A stretch of DNA of 64,000 bases from Cryptosporangium minutisporangium (GTDB lineage: Bacteria; Actinomycetota; Actinomycetes; Mycobacteriales; Cryptosporangiaceae): assembly GCF_039536245.1 (NCBI RefSeq), contig NZ_BAAAYN010000009.1, positions 1 to 64,000 of the forward strand. The letters run 5' to 3'. This document shows positions 50,306-58,947 of this stretch, piece by piece (positions within the stretch are counted from its first letter, which is position 1; each line of letters opens with the position of its first letter). Under the pieces are notes generated by a model, which worked only from the letters and a program-made list of their open reading frames with translations, ran no database searches and was not told the origin of the DNA. The position numbers were made by a program, and so were the translations under genes.

Positions 50306-51664
50306 ATGACCGACGTCCAGACGCAACCGACGACCCGGCCGGCGGTCCGGCCGGTCTCGCGAGCCTCCGTGCTCGACACCACCCGCGCGCTGGTCAACCC
50401 GCTCGCGGCCACCGTCGCCATCGGAGTGATCCAGCGGCGCCCGTGGGCGGTGAAGCTGGCCGCGCGACTCGACGCCGACCGCCGCGGCGTGCGGCAACTG
50501 CAGCGGTTGCGCAGTCGCTACGGCGACGGTCTGCTGCGGCTCCGGGTGCCCTTCCGTCCGATCACGCTGGTGCTCTCGCCGGACGACGTCCGCACGGTGC
50601 TGGAGGGTGCTCCGGAACCGTTCACACCCGCCAACCAGGAGAAGGAAGCGGCCCTCGAACGATTCGAACCGGGTGGCGTCCTCATCTCCTCGCCGGGCGA
50701 GCGGCCGGGCAAGCGCGCGCTGAACGAGGCGGTCCTGGACACCGCGGAGCCGGTCCACCGCCACGCGGACGCGATGCTCGCGGCGATCGTGGAAGAGGGC
50801 CGGTCGACGGCGGTCACCGGCAGCCTGGACTGGGACCGGTTCTCGTCCTCGTGGTGGCGCATGGTCCGGCGGATCGTGCTCGGCGACGCGGCGCGCGACG
50901 ACTTCGAGACGACCGACCTGCTGTCCCGCTTGCGCCGGGACGGTAACTGGGGGCCGTTCCACCCGTCGCGTCCGGCCGCCACGGCCGCCTTCCAGCGGCG
51001 GATCCAGGAGTACGTCGCGCGCGCCGAGCCGGGTAGCCTCGCGGCGCTGGCAGCGGCGTCGGCCGCGCGGGACGGCGTCGCTCCGGAACAGCAGATCCCG
51101 CAGTGGCTGTTCGCGTTCGATGCGGCCGGGATCGCGACCTACCGGGTGCTGGCGCTGCTCTCCACCCACCCGGAACAAGCTCGGTGCGCCGACGAAGAGA
51201 TCGGCGGCCGGGACCTGTCGGTCCCGCAGGACCTGCCCTACCTGCGGGCCTGCGTGCACGAGGCGGTCCGGCTCTGGCCGACGACGCCGGCCATCCTCCG
51301 TGACTACGTGGCACCGCAGCCGGGTGGGCACGCGGACTCCGGGCTGGCCGACGGCGAGTTGGTGATGATCTACGCGCCGTTCTTCCACCGGGACAACCAG
51401 CGCCTGCCGTACGCGGACCGGTTCACGCCGGACATCTGGCTCGACGGGCGGGCACGGGAGAGCTGGTCGCTGGTGCCGTTCAGCGGTGGCCCGGCGCAGT
51501 GCCCCGGCCGCAACCTGGTGCTCTACACGACGAGCTCGATGCTGGGGGTACTGCTCCGCGAGCACCGGTTCGAGCTGACGTCGTGCTTGGGACTGGACCC
51601 GCGGCACCGGCTCCCGGGCAGCGTCGACCACGTGAGCATGCGCTTCTCGGTGACCCACCGCTGA
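50306..51664 (+). CDS. Cytochrome P450
   Basis: 452 residues, soluble. Heme-binding loop F-S-G-G-P-A-Q-C-P-G with Cys399; the ExxR of helix K in HEAVRLW; PERF-like DRFTPDIWLDG. Helix I reads F-D-A-A-G-I-A-T-Y, so the acid of the usual AGx(D/E)T is replaced by alanine while the threonine stays. The Arg usually three residues before the Cys in FxxGxRxC is replaced (GGPAQC). Likely a monooxygenase of unknown substrate; no ferredoxin gene is adjacent. The start at 50306 fits GAGGAGGGG. Confidence 0.92.
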   Translation: MTDVQTQPTTRPAVRPVSRASVLDTTRALVNPLAATVAIGVIQRRPWAVKLAARLDADRRGVRQLQRLRSRYGDGLLRLRVPFRPITLVLSPDDVRTVLEGAPEPFTPANQEKEAALERFEPGGVLISSPGERPGKRALNEAVLDTAEPVHRHADAMLAAIVEEGRSTAVTGSLDWDRFSSSWWRMVRRIVLGDAARDDFETTDLLSRLRRDGNWGPFHPSRPAATAAFQRRIQEYVARAEPGSLAALAAASAARDGVAPEQQIPQWLFAFDAAGIATYRVLALLSTHPEQARCADEEIGGRDLSVPQDLPYLRACVHEAVRLWPTTPAILRDYVAPQPGGHADSGLADGELVMIYAPFFHRDNQRLPYADRFTPDIWLDGRARESWSLVPFSGGPAQCPGRNLVLYTTSSMLGVLLREHRFELTSCLGLDPRHRLPGSVDHVSMRFSVTHR

Positions 51665-51669
51665 CCTGA

Positions 51670-51885
51670 CCGCACCTCTGCACCCACGCGGCGCCGGAGG
51701 TGGACGTCCCCGCGCTGCTGCACGGCGCCGCCGCGGGCGGCGTCCGGGTGGAACGCCTGGCCGGTTACGGCGGGTCGGCCGACGGCCTGGTGTTCGGCTT
51801 CGGGCTGATCCCGGTCGAGCGGACCCAGCCCGGTCTGGAGGCGCTGGGCGCGGCGTTGTCCGGGCGCGGTAAACCCGTTCCATGA
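51670..51885 (+). pseudogene. 3' remnant of a MocR-type (GntR-aminotransferase) regulator
   Basis: The frame after an in-frame stop at 51667-51669 reads HLCTHAAPEVDVPALLHGAAAGGVRVERLAGY, then DGLVFGFGLIPVERTQPGLEALGAAL. This is the last ~65 residues of MocR/PdxR-like fusion proteins (the HLVARLPPxVDExAL..AAxxGVRVxPLSxY and GLVLGFGxxPxxxIxxGLxxLAxAL blocks). The helix-turn-helix and the PLP-binding lysine are missing; the P450 gene ends only 6 bases before. It is a dead fragment overlapped by the next start. Confidence 0.7.
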
Positions 51886-52403
51886 CATCTTCGGTGACCC
51901 CGTGGGCGACTTGGGGCTTGTTCGCGGCCTGGCTGGTGCACGACGTCGAGGAGGCGGCGACGATGAGCCGCTGGGCGCAGCGGGCCCGTCCGGAGCTCGC
52001 CGCCCGGTTCCCGGCGGTGCCGGAGCGCGCGTGGCGCGTGCTGGACGTGACGCCTGCCCAGGCCGGGATCGCGATCGGGTCGGTCGGTGTCGTGATGGCC
52101 GCGGCCGCCGCCGACGGAGCCCGGACCGGCGGCCGCAGCGGCTTCTACCAGGCCGCGCTGGTGGGATTCGGGCTGCACGCGCTCTCGCACCTCGGCGCCT
52201 CGGCGGCGGCCCGCGGTTACACGCCGGGCGTCGTCACGACGCCGCTGGTGGTGGCCCCGTTCTCGATCTGGGCGTGGCGGAAGCTCGGCGCGGCGGGTGT
52301 GCCGCGGAAGGGTGGCCCGTCGACGTGGTGGGCCGTCGCCGCGCTTCCGCTCACCGTCGGCGGCGGCCACGCGCTGGCCCGTTGGGTGACCCGCCGCCGC
52401 TGA
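51882..52403 (+). CDS. HXXEE domain membrane protein
   Basis: 173 residues with four to five hydrophobic helices. The defining H20-D-V-E23-E24 appears in the first helix, and GLHALSHLG in the third provides further polar membrane residues, as in the HXXEE family (PF13787). Such membranes with buried His/Glu may bind metal or act as hydroxylase-like proteins; function unknown. The start overlaps the MocR remnant by 4 bases, so the remnant may have supplied its promoter. Confidence 0.75.
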   Translation: MTSSVTPWATWGLFAAWLVHDVEEAATMSRWAQRARPELAARFPAVPERAWRVLDVTPAQAGIAIGSVGVVMAAAAADGARTGGRSGFYQAALVGFGLHALSHLGASAAARGYTPGVVTTPLVVAPFSIWAWRKLGAAGVPRKGGPSTWWAVAALPLTVGGGHALARWVTRRR

Positions 52404-52582
52404 GCCCTCGCCGTGCGCGCGGTCCACCGCGGTTCGATCGGTGCGCACGGCCGAGGCATGCGGCGCGCACAGCCTGCCGCGGCCGGGGCTTCCGCTCGAG
52501 GGCTGGGCCGCAGGGACGGATCCCTCCGACGGGGCCGTCGGCGGGTCGGGAACTGTCGGTGGGGTGGGGAAGGATCTCGGGC

Positions 52583-53770
52583 GTGCGGGAGATCACGACG
52601 GAAGAGCGGCGGCGTCGGCTCGGCGTCCGGCATGCGCTGGCGTCCTCGGCTCGGGTGGCGGACCCGGTCGCGGCGGCTACCGCAGTGGTCGCGCTGCACG
52701 CGACCGACGCGCCCACGGTGTTTCTCGCCGTCCGCGCCCGGGCCGATCCGGCTCCGCCCGCCGTCGTGGAGGACGCGCTGTACGTGCAGCGGTCGCTGGT
52801 CCGCATGCTCGGTATGCGGCGGACGATGTTCGTGGTCCCGAGCCCGATGCTGCCGATCGTCGAGGCGTCGACCATGCAGCGGGTCGCGGCTGCGCAACGC
52901 CGCCTGCTGCTCAAGCATCTGCGCGAAGCGGGGGTACCGGACACCGAACGCTGGCTCACCGACGTCGAAGCCGGCACGCTCGCCGCGCTCGCGGCCCGGG
53001 GCGGCGCCGCCACCGCGAACGAGCTCTCCGCCGACGAACCACGGCTCCGCACGGCGCTGCTGATGGCGCCGGGCAAGCCGTACCAGGCCCGTACCACGAT
53101 CACCACCCGCGTACTCACGGTCCTCGGCGCCGACGGGCGCATCGTCCGTGGCCGGCCGACCGGGTCGTGGCTCTCCCAGCGGTACCGCTGGGCGCTGGCC
53201 GAACAGTGGCTGCCGGTACCGCTCGACCGGCCGTCCGAGACCGAAGCCCGAGCCGTCCTGGCCCGCGAGTGGCTGGCCGCGTACGGGCCGGCGCCCGCGT
53301 CCGACCTCCAGTGGTGGACGGGCTGGACCGGAGCCCAGGTCAAGCGGGCGCTGGCCGACGCCAAGGCCGTGCCGGTGAGGCTGGCCGACGGTGGATCCGC
53401 CGTTGTGCTGCCGGACGATCTCGACCCAACGGCGGATCCGGGCCCGTGGGCGGCGTTCCTGCCCGCGCTCGACCCGACGACGATGGGGTGGGCGGAGCGG
53501 AGCTGGTACCTCGGTTCGTACGGGCCGCTGCTCTTCGACCGTGCGGGCAACGCCGGTCCGACGCTCTGGCTGAACGGCCGGATCGTGGGCGGCTGGGCGC
53601 AGCGGCCGGACGGCGCGGTCGCGGTCCGCCTGTTCGAGGACGTCGGTACCGAGGGAAGGGCGCTGGTCGACGCCGAGGCCGGGCGGCTGACGCGGTGGCT
53701 CGCGGAGGTGGGCGACGTCCGGGTCGTCCCGCGCTTCCGCACGCCGGTGGAGCGGGAACTGTCCACCTGA
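52583..53770 (+). CDS. Winged-helix DNA-binding protein, AlkZ/HTH_42 family
   Basis: 395 residues from GTG 52583, behind AGGA at 52571-52574. Pattern: RRRLGVRHALASSARVADPVAAATAVVALHATDAPTVFLAVRARA, VRMLGMRRTMFVVP, then tandem winged-helix segments and LPALDPTTMGWAERSWYLG with NGRIVGGW near the end. It matches the AlkZ-like DNA glycosylase family (DUF1006/HTH_42), some of which unhook interstrand crosslinks. The catalytic QxQ of AlkZ is not clearly present (here DLQWWTGW), so repair activity is uncertain. Confidence 0.8.
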   Translation: MREITTEERRRRLGVRHALASSARVADPVAAATAVVALHATDAPTVFLAVRARADPAPPAVVEDALYVQRSLVRMLGMRRTMFVVPSPMLPIVEASTMQRVAAAQRRLLLKHLREAGVPDTERWLTDVEAGTLAALAARGGAATANELSADEPRLRTALLMAPGKPYQARTTITTRVLTVLGADGRIVRGRPTGSWLSQRYRWALAEQWLPVPLDRPSETEARAVLAREWLAAYGPAPASDLQWWTGWTGAQVKRALADAKAVPVRLADGGSAVVLPDDLDPTADPGPWAAFLPALDPTTMGWAERSWYLGSYGPLLFDRAGNAGPTLWLNGRIVGGWAQRPDGAVAVRLFEDVGTEGRALVDAEAGRLTRWLAEVGDVRVVPRFRTPVERELST

Positions 53771-53801
53771 TCCGCGCGGTTCGCCGCGGCTCGAGCGGTG
53801 G

Positions 53802-54917
53802 CTACCGGAGGCGGGGCAGCAGTATGCGGGCGACGTCGAACGCGCGGCCGGTCGGCCCGGGGCCGCCCTGCGCCGGTGACGCCCCGGGAATCCGTCCCTC
53901 GGTGTCCCACACCTCGGAGAGCATCGCGACCGCGAAACCCCACGCGGTGATCCGCTCGATCGGCTCGCCGAGCCCGTCCGCGAGCTGTTCCACCCGCGCG
54001 GGAACCAGGGCCAGCAGGGCCTCGTCCCGTCGGTCCGGATCCGGGTTGTAGAGCAGCGCCCCGGCGTCGTAACCGGGGTCGCCGACGACCCCGTGCGGAT
54101 CGATGGCCAGCCAGGGTGCCCGCTCGGCGCGCAGCACGTTGTCGTGGTGCAGGTCGCCGTGGAGCACGACGCGCCGGGTCGCGCTGTCGCACAGCTCGGT
54201 GAAGAGGCGGTCGGCCCGCTCGACGAGCGCGCGGGGGAGCGGACCGTCGTCACCGAACGTCTGCAGGTAGCGCGGGAAGGCTTCGCGCTGCTGCCGCACG
54301 TCCGGTAGGCCGGAGTCGCCCGAACCTGGTGCCGGCTCGGCGCCGGGTGACGGTTCGGGCGTGGCCGTGCCGCCGCTCGCCGGTTCGGGAGTGTGAACGC
54401 GGTCGCGGACCGGTTCGGGGGCGGACACGCGATCGCGCCGCGGTTCGACGGCGGCGCGGTGCAGGCGCGTCGCGACCGCGACGAGTGCGGCGGTGGCCTC
54501 GGCGTCGCGCCCCGCGATGACCTCGTCGCGGAGGAGGGAGCCGGGCCGCACTTGCTCCAGCAGCAGCGCGCCCCGCTGATCGTCCGCGTCGAGCAGCCGG
54601 GCGGCTCCGTGCCCGTCGAACGCACGCAGCGCCGCGGCCTCGTCCTGCAGGTGCCCGAACCCGGGCGGGCCGAGCTTCAGGACCGCCGGCGCGCCGGCGG
54701 CATCGGTCACCTGCGCGACCCAGTGGTACGAGAGACCCGAGTAGGGCGCGCCGATCGTGAGCCCCCACTGCCGGGCCACGGCGTCCACCAGCGCGGGCAA
54801 CGCGTCCAGCCACTGCCGACCTGCGTCGCCCCACACCGCGGTCGCGTTCCGTACCAGCGCCGGCGGCGCGGCGGCGAAGCCATCCGGCCCGGGCCGGACG
54901 TCAGAGGTCCGTGTCAT
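53802..54917 (-). CDS. Aminoglycoside/hydroxyurea-kinase-like protein with Pro-rich insert
   Basis: 371 residues. APH(6)/hydroxyurea phosphotransferase pattern: DAAGAPAVLKLGPP with the ATP lysine, GALLLEQVRPGSLL, catalytic loop VVLHGDLHHDNVL and WLAIDPHGVVGDPGYDAGALLYNP. Between the lobes an insert (about residues 158-203) repeats APEP/TPEP/PEPS units, which is not in typical members (~300 residues). Probably a streptomycin-6-kinase-like or related small-molecule kinase. It starts 5 bases after the rhodanese stop, so they form an operon. Confidence 0.8.
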   Translation of the reverse strand: MTRTSDVRPGPDGFAAAPPALVRNATAVWGDAGRQWLDALPALVDAVARQWGLTIGAPYSGLSYHWVAQVTDAAGAPAVLKLGPPGFGHLQDEAAALRAFDGHGAARLLDADDQRGALLLEQVRPGSLLRDEVIAGRDAEATAALVAVATRLHRAAVEPRRDRVSAPEPVRDRVHTPEPASGGTATPEPSPGAEPAPGSGDSGLPDVRQQREAFPRYLQTFGDDGPLPRALVERADRLFTELCDSATRRVVLHGDLHHDNVLRAERAPWLAIDPHGVVGDPGYDAGALLYNPDPDRRDEALLALVPARVEQLADGLGEPIERITAWGFAVAMLSEVWDTEGRIPGASPAQGGPGPTGRAFDVARILLPRLR

Positions 54918-54922
54918 CCCGA

Positions 54923-55348
54923 TCAACCCCGCATCGGGGCCGGGTCGCCCCCGACCGGCAGCTCGGCGGCCCGCCAGGACCAGAACCCACCGGCCAGGTC
55001 GGTCGCGCGCCAGAGCCCCAACTCGCGCAGCCGCGCCGCGACGACGCTGGACTCCTCCCCGTCCCGGGATACCAGCACCACCTCCACGTCGTAGCTGGTC
55101 ACTTCGGGGATGTGCCCGCCGCTGTGCGGAATCAGCCGCCACTCCAGTACCGACGGCTCGAGCACGATCGCTCCCGGTAGCCAGCCCTGCTCCTTGCGGT
55201 CCACCGTCGACCGGATGTCGATCAGCAGCGCGCCGCGGACGAACGCCGCCACGGTCTCCGCCGGGGTCAGCCGCCACGCGAACGCGCCGGCCCTGGCCGC
55301 GCTCGGATCGTCGCCTCGGCTTTGCTCGTCTGCCGGATCCTGGTGCAC
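54923..55348 (-). CDS. Rhodanese-like domain protein lacking the catalytic cysteine
   Basis: 141 residues from GTG 55348, with GGGGG just upstream. Rhodanese fold: AAFVRGALLIDIRSTVDRKEQGWLPGAIVLEPSVLEWRL, then the active-site loop VVLVSRDGEESS, where Ser94 stands in the place of the sulfur-carrying Cys, and LGLWRATDLAGGFWSWRAAELPVG. Such proteins cannot transfer sulfur by the normal route and often act as binding or regulatory modules. It precedes the kinase-like gene in one operon. Confidence 0.75.
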   Translation of the reverse strand: MHQDPADEQSRGDDPSAARAGAFAWRLTPAETVAAFVRGALLIDIRSTVDRKEQGWLPGAIVLEPSVLEWRLIPHSGGHIPEVTSYDVEVVLVSRDGEESSVVAARLRELGLWRATDLAGGFWSWRAAELPVGGDPAPMRG

Positions 55349-55495
55349 GCCCCCGATTGTGTCCCGCGCGTCGACGTGGCCCACACCGGAGGTCGAGTGG
55401 TTCCCGGGCCCCCCTTTCGCCGGATGCGGTTGCGCGCCGTTTCCGCGGGCATCATGGAGCGACGGCGGAGAACGGGAATCGCCCGGGGAGGTGCA

Positions 55496-56095
55496 GTGGA
55501 CCAGCGGAGCGACGTCGCGACGTCGGCGGCCGAGGCCGGTCGCGTGCGGCCGACCGACGCCGAGGTGCGTTCCGTGCTGCGGACCCTCGGCGAACCGGAG
55601 AACGCCGGTGTGCTGCTCCAGGGCACGGATCGGGCGGCTCGCCACAGCCTGGCCGCAGCGGTGGTGCGTGCGCTCGGCGATCGCGCGGCGCTCGTCGTCC
55701 CGGTCGACGGCCCGACCGACGCCGACGAGATGCTCGAAGCGGTAGCCGACGAGTTGGAGGACGCTGCCCGCGCGAACGGCCACCCGGACGCGCACCCGTG
55801 GCATGCGCTGGCCGTGCCGCTGCGGAACCGGGAGCAGCACTGGACTGCGCGCTTCCAGCTCCTCACCGTTCACGTCCTGCCGCACTGGCCGGTCCTCTTC
55901 CGGTACCAGGACGTCGAGGCCGACCTCACCGCAGCGGGGACGTTCGCCGACCCCGACCTGGGCGCGCTGGTCGCTGCCTGGGTCCACGACCCGGGGCGCG
56001 GTCGCGCAGTGCTCACCAGCGCGGCACCGGTCGCGCTCCCCACGAACCCGGACCGTCCGCTGCGCACGCACCACGTCGGCGCGGCGGCTCGCTGA
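55496..56095 (+). CDS. Hypothetical protein, possibly a degenerate ATPase domain
   Basis: 199 residues from GTG 55496 behind GGGGAGG; ATG 55454 is an alternative. GVLLQGTDRAARHSLAAAVVRALGDRAALVVPVDG resembles the start of a P-loop ATPase in which the glycine/lysine of Walker A are lost, followed by a two-strand region and PVLFRYQDVEADL. No signal peptide or membrane helix. Divergent from the rhodanese gene. Not recognised. Confidence 0.45.
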   Translation: MDQRSDVATSAAEAGRVRPTDAEVRSVLRTLGEPENAGVLLQGTDRAARHSLAAAVVRALGDRAALVVPVDGPTDADEMLEAVADELEDAARANGHPDAHPWHALAVPLRNREQHWTARFQLLTVHVLPHWPVLFRYQDVEADLTAAGTFADPDLGALVAAWVHDPGRGRAVLTSAAPVALPTNPDRPLRTHHVGAAAR

Positions 56096-56150
56096 GCGCC
56101 GGACGCCGCCCGGCGCACCCTCCCGCCGGGCGACGTCCGGTTTCGTCAGG

Positions 56151-56519
56151 TCAGCGAATGCCGACGAGGTCCACGACGAAGATCAGCGTCTCGCCGGGCT
56201 TGATCACGCCGGCAGCGCCACGGTCGCCGTAGCCGAGGTGCGGCGGGATCGTGAGCTTGCGGCGCCCACCGATCTTCATGCCGTTGACCCCCTGGTCCCA
56301 GCCCGCGATGACCTGGCCGGCGCCCACGGTGAACTCGAGCGGCGCGCCGCGGTTGTACGAGGCGTCGAACTCCTTACCGGTGGAGTGGGACACCCCGACG
56401 TAGTGGACCGAGGCGACCTGCCCGGCTCCCACGGTGGCGCCGTCGCCGACGGTCACGTCCTCGACGACCAGGTCGGCCGGGGGTGCACCCTCGATCGGGC
56501 CGACGTCGGGCTTCTGCAT
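56151..56519 (-). CDS. FKBP-type peptidyl-prolyl cis-trans isomerase
   Basis: 122 residues, a minimal single-domain FKBP. VASVHYVG, FDASYNRGAPLEFTVGAGQVIAGWDQGVNGMKIGGRRKLTIPPHLGYGDRGAAGVIKPGETLIFVVDLVGI includes the FK506-pocket residues Y, F, D, F, V-I, W, Y and F. Cytoplasmic prolyl isomerase. AGGAGG on the minus strand precedes ATG 56519. The next-upstream region is the tandem repeat at 56733. Confidence 0.95.
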   Translation of the reverse strand: MQKPDVGPIEGAPPADLVVEDVTVGDGATVGAGQVASVHYVGVSHSTGKEFDASYNRGAPLEFTVGAGQVIAGWDQGVNGMKIGGRRKLTIPPHLGYGDRGAAGVIKPGETLIFVVDLVGIR

Positions 56520-57000
56520 CAGTTGCCTCCTGCATGAGCGGTTAGGGCAACTTGATCGAACCATGGCGCCCCGGACCCGGACGCCCCGGCTCGCCGCGTC
56601 GCAGGTCGGGGGTGCTCGGGCGGCAGTGTCCTAAGCAGAGCTGAGCGGAGCCTTAAAGCGGGTGGCAAGGATGGGCGGGTGATCACCTTTCTGGGTGATC
56701 CTGGTCCAGCCGGCCGGACCACCCCCCCGGGTCCGGCCGGCCCCCCGCCGTTGTAAGGGGGCGGTCGGCGACCACCGCTGCGCCGCCTCCGGGCCGGCTC
56801 CCCGCCGTTGTAGGGGGCGGTCGGCGACCACCGCTGCGCCGCCTCCGGGCCGGCTCCCCGCCGTTGTAGGGGGGCGGTCGGCGACCACCGCTGCGCCGCC
56901 TCCGGGCCGGCTCCCCGCCGTGGTAAGGGGGCGGTCGGCGACCACCACTGCGCCGCCTCCGGGCCGGCCCCCGCCGTTGTCAAGGGGCGGCTTCAGCCGC
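56520..57000. repeat. 56-57 bp tandem repeat, four full copies (core 56733-56991)
   Basis: A unit containing CCCCGCCGTTGTAGGGGGCGG and TCGGCGACCACCGCTGCGCC, followed by GCCTCCGGGCCGGCT, is repeated with GTTGT/GTGGT markers at 56750, 56807, 56863, 56920 and 56976, i.e. spacings of 57, 56, 57 and 56. The alternating lengths break any long frame, so it is non-coding. Each unit can form GC hairpins (for instance CCGCC with GGCGG). It separates the aminotransferase gene end from the FKBP promoter, and may act as a terminator array. Confidence 0.75.
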
Positions 57001-58209
57001 TCAGACGGCCGCTGGGGTCTCGGCGCCGACGGCCAGTGCGGTGGCGAGCCGCCCCATTCCTTCGCGGATCTGGTCCGGCGTGTTCGTGGTGAACGAGAGC
57101 CGGAACGTCGACCGGTCCGGCGTCGCCGCGTAGAACGGGGCACCCGGCACGAACGCGACGTCGTGGGCGAGCGCGGTCGGCAGCAGCTCCGTCGCGTCGA
57201 GGTCTCCCGGCAGCCGCACCCAGGTGAACATCCCGCCGTCCGGCTCGGTCCACCGGCTGCCCGGCGGCAGCGTGCCCGGCAGCGCGGCGATCATCGTGTC
57301 GCGCCGCTCCCGGTAGGCGTCCTGGAGCCGCCGGACGTGCGCGTCGAGGTCGGTGACCGCGAGGTACGCCGCCGCCGCGGCCTGGTCGATCGTGGACGTG
57401 TGCAGGTCGGCGGCTTGTTTCGCGACGACCAGCGCCGGCCGCAGTGCGGCCGGCGTCCGCACCCAACCCAACCGCAGGCCCGGCGCCCCGATCTTGGAGA
57501 AGCTGCCGAGGTAGAGGACGCGGTCCGCGGCGTCCGGCGCGGCGGCGAGCGGCGCCAGTGGGGTGCCGCGGTACCGCAGCTCGCCGTACGGGTCGTCCTC
57601 CACCACCCAGAGGCCGGACTCCGCGGCGACCTGCGCCACCGCGGCTCGGCGCTCGGCCGGTAGCGTCCGCCCGGTCGGGTTGGCGAACGTCGGGACCGTG
57701 TAGAACAGCACCGGGCGGTGGCGTGCGACGACGTCCGCCAGCGCGTCCGGGTCGACGCCGTGTTCGTCGCCGGGCACCGTCACGATCCGCGCGCCGGCCA
57801 GCTGGAAACACTGCAGCGCGGCCAGGTACGTCGGCTCCTCCACGGCGACCACCGCGTCCGGGTCCAGCAGCGCGGTGGCGACCAGCGTCAGCGCCTGCTG
57901 GGAGCCGGTGGTGACCAGCAGGTCGCCGGCGTCCGTCGGCAGCCCGCGCCCGGTGAGCCGGTCGGCGATCAGCGCGCGCAGCTCGGGGTTGCCGTCGGTG
58001 GGCGCGTACTGCAGCGCGAGCCGGGCTCCGGGCCCGGAGAGCACCCGCGCGTAGGCGCCCCGGACGCCGTCGACGTCGAAGAGCTCCGGTGCCGGCAGGC
58101 CGCCGGCGAACGACAGCACTTCCGGACGCTCCAGCAGCGCGAGCAGGTCGCGGACCGGCGAGCTGGCGACGCCGCGCAGCCGGGCGGCGAGTGGGGGCGT
58201 GCGGGACAC
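57001..58209 (-). CDS. PLP-dependent aminotransferase (class I/II, LysN/MocR-like without HTH)
   Basis: 402 residues. Fold-type I aminotransferase: LSFAGGLPAPELF, ALQYAPTDGNPELRALIADRL, LVTTGSQQALTLVA, FYTVPTFANPTGRTL, VVEDDPYGELRY and the PLP lysine in GSFSKIGAPGLRLGW. This is the 2-aminoadipate/aromatic aminotransferase (LysN, AraT) branch. No helix-turn-helix, so an enzyme rather than a MocR regulator. The amino donor is unknown. Followed by the tandem repeat. Confidence 0.9.
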   Translation of the reverse strand: MSRTPPLAARLRGVASSPVRDLLALLERPEVLSFAGGLPAPELFDVDGVRGAYARVLSGPGARLALQYAPTDGNPELRALIADRLTGRGLPTDAGDLLVTTGSQQALTLVATALLDPDAVVAVEEPTYLAALQCFQLAGARIVTVPGDEHGVDPDALADVVARHRPVLFYTVPTFANPTGRTLPAERRAAVAQVAAESGLWVVEDDPYGELRYRGTPLAPLAAAPDAADRVLYLGSFSKIGAPGLRLGWVRTPAALRPALVVAKQAADLHTSTIDQAAAAAYLAVTDLDAHVRRLQDAYRERRDTMIAALPGTLPPGSRWTEPDGGMFTWVRLPGDLDATELLPTALAHDVAFVPGAPFYAATPDRSTFRLSFTTNTPDQIREGMGRLATALAVGAETPAAV

Positions 58210-58329
58210 GGCGGTTACCTCCAGGGCTCGGACGGACGGGCCGAGCTGTGGCGGTGGTGCCGCGTCGCCCGGCCGGGTAGTAGCAGGCCCTGGTCGAGGA
58301 TCCGAATCCCAGCGTAGGTCGGGGTCCTA

Positions 58330-58947
58330 CTATTCGAAATCTGGTTCCCGAATAATGGAATCGCCGCGGTGATGGCCGAGTGTACGCGCGTACCGCTCCA
58401 TCATCCGCACCATGGCCGCGGGTGCGTCCCGGTCGACGCCGAAGACGTAGCCGGGGAAATCGAGGTCCCGCTGGACTTCCCAGATCTCCTCGTGCCGGTC
58501 GGGCGGGAGGATCCGCGCCGGGTCGCCGACCGCGACCCAGCCGATCGGCACCATCGATCCCGGCGGGAGCACCGTCCGCAGATGGACGCACCCGTTCACC
58601 CGCACCTCGCAGCCGTCCCCGATCCGGGCGCCGTTGAAGACGACCGAGCCGGTGGCGAGGAACGTCTCGGTTCCGATCTCCGCCCCGGACACGCTCGCGT
58701 GCGGACCGACCAGGCTGTACGCCCCGATCCGCAGCGGATCCCGCCGCGTGCCGCGCAGCACCGCGTTCTCCATGACGACGACGTGCTCGGCCAGGCGCAC
58801 CGGGCCACCGTCCGCGGTCACCACCGCACCGAACAGGATCCGGCAGTGCGGTCCGATCTCGACGTCACCGGCGAGGACGGCGGTCGGCGCGACGTAGGCG
58901 GACGGATGCACGACCGGCCGGGCGCCGTAGCGTTCGAGCAGCGTCAT
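58330..58947 (-). CDS. Gamma-carbonic-anhydrase-like hexapeptide protein
   Basis: 205 residues. Left-handed beta-helix hexapeptide repeats: ARPVVHPSAYVAPTAVLAGDVEIGPHCRILFGAVVTADGGPVRLAEHVVVMENAVLRG, continuing to GDGCEVRVNGCVHLRTVLPPGSMVPIGW. Conserved zinc-site histidines of true gamma carbonic anhydrases are only partly present, so it may be an acyltransferase-like or inactive member. It overlaps the HIT gene by ATGA, and its downstream neighbour on the same strand is the aminotransferase (120-base gap). Confidence 0.75.
   Translation of the reverse strand: MTLLERYGARPVVHPSAYVAPTAVLAGDVEIGPHCRILFGAVVTADGGPVRLAEHVVVMENAVLRGTRRDPLRIGAYSLVGPHASVSGAEIGTETFLATGSVVFNGARIGDGCEVRVNGCVHLRTVLPPGSMVPIGWVAVGDPARILPPDRHEEIWEVQRDLDFPGYVFGVDRDAPAAMVRMMERYARTLGHHRGDSIIREPDFE

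Noticed and set aside
56519-56983. Open frame across the tandem repeat giving a 19-residue repeat protein
   Set aside because: Unit length alternates 56/57, so the frame is not kept, and composition follows the repeat rather than codon bias.
56733-56991. Regular repeats looking like a CRISPR array
   Set aside because: Units are adjacent with no unique spacers, and there are no cas genes.
57001-58209. MocR-type transcription regulator
   Set aside because: Only the aminotransferase part is present and the protein has normal enzyme length.
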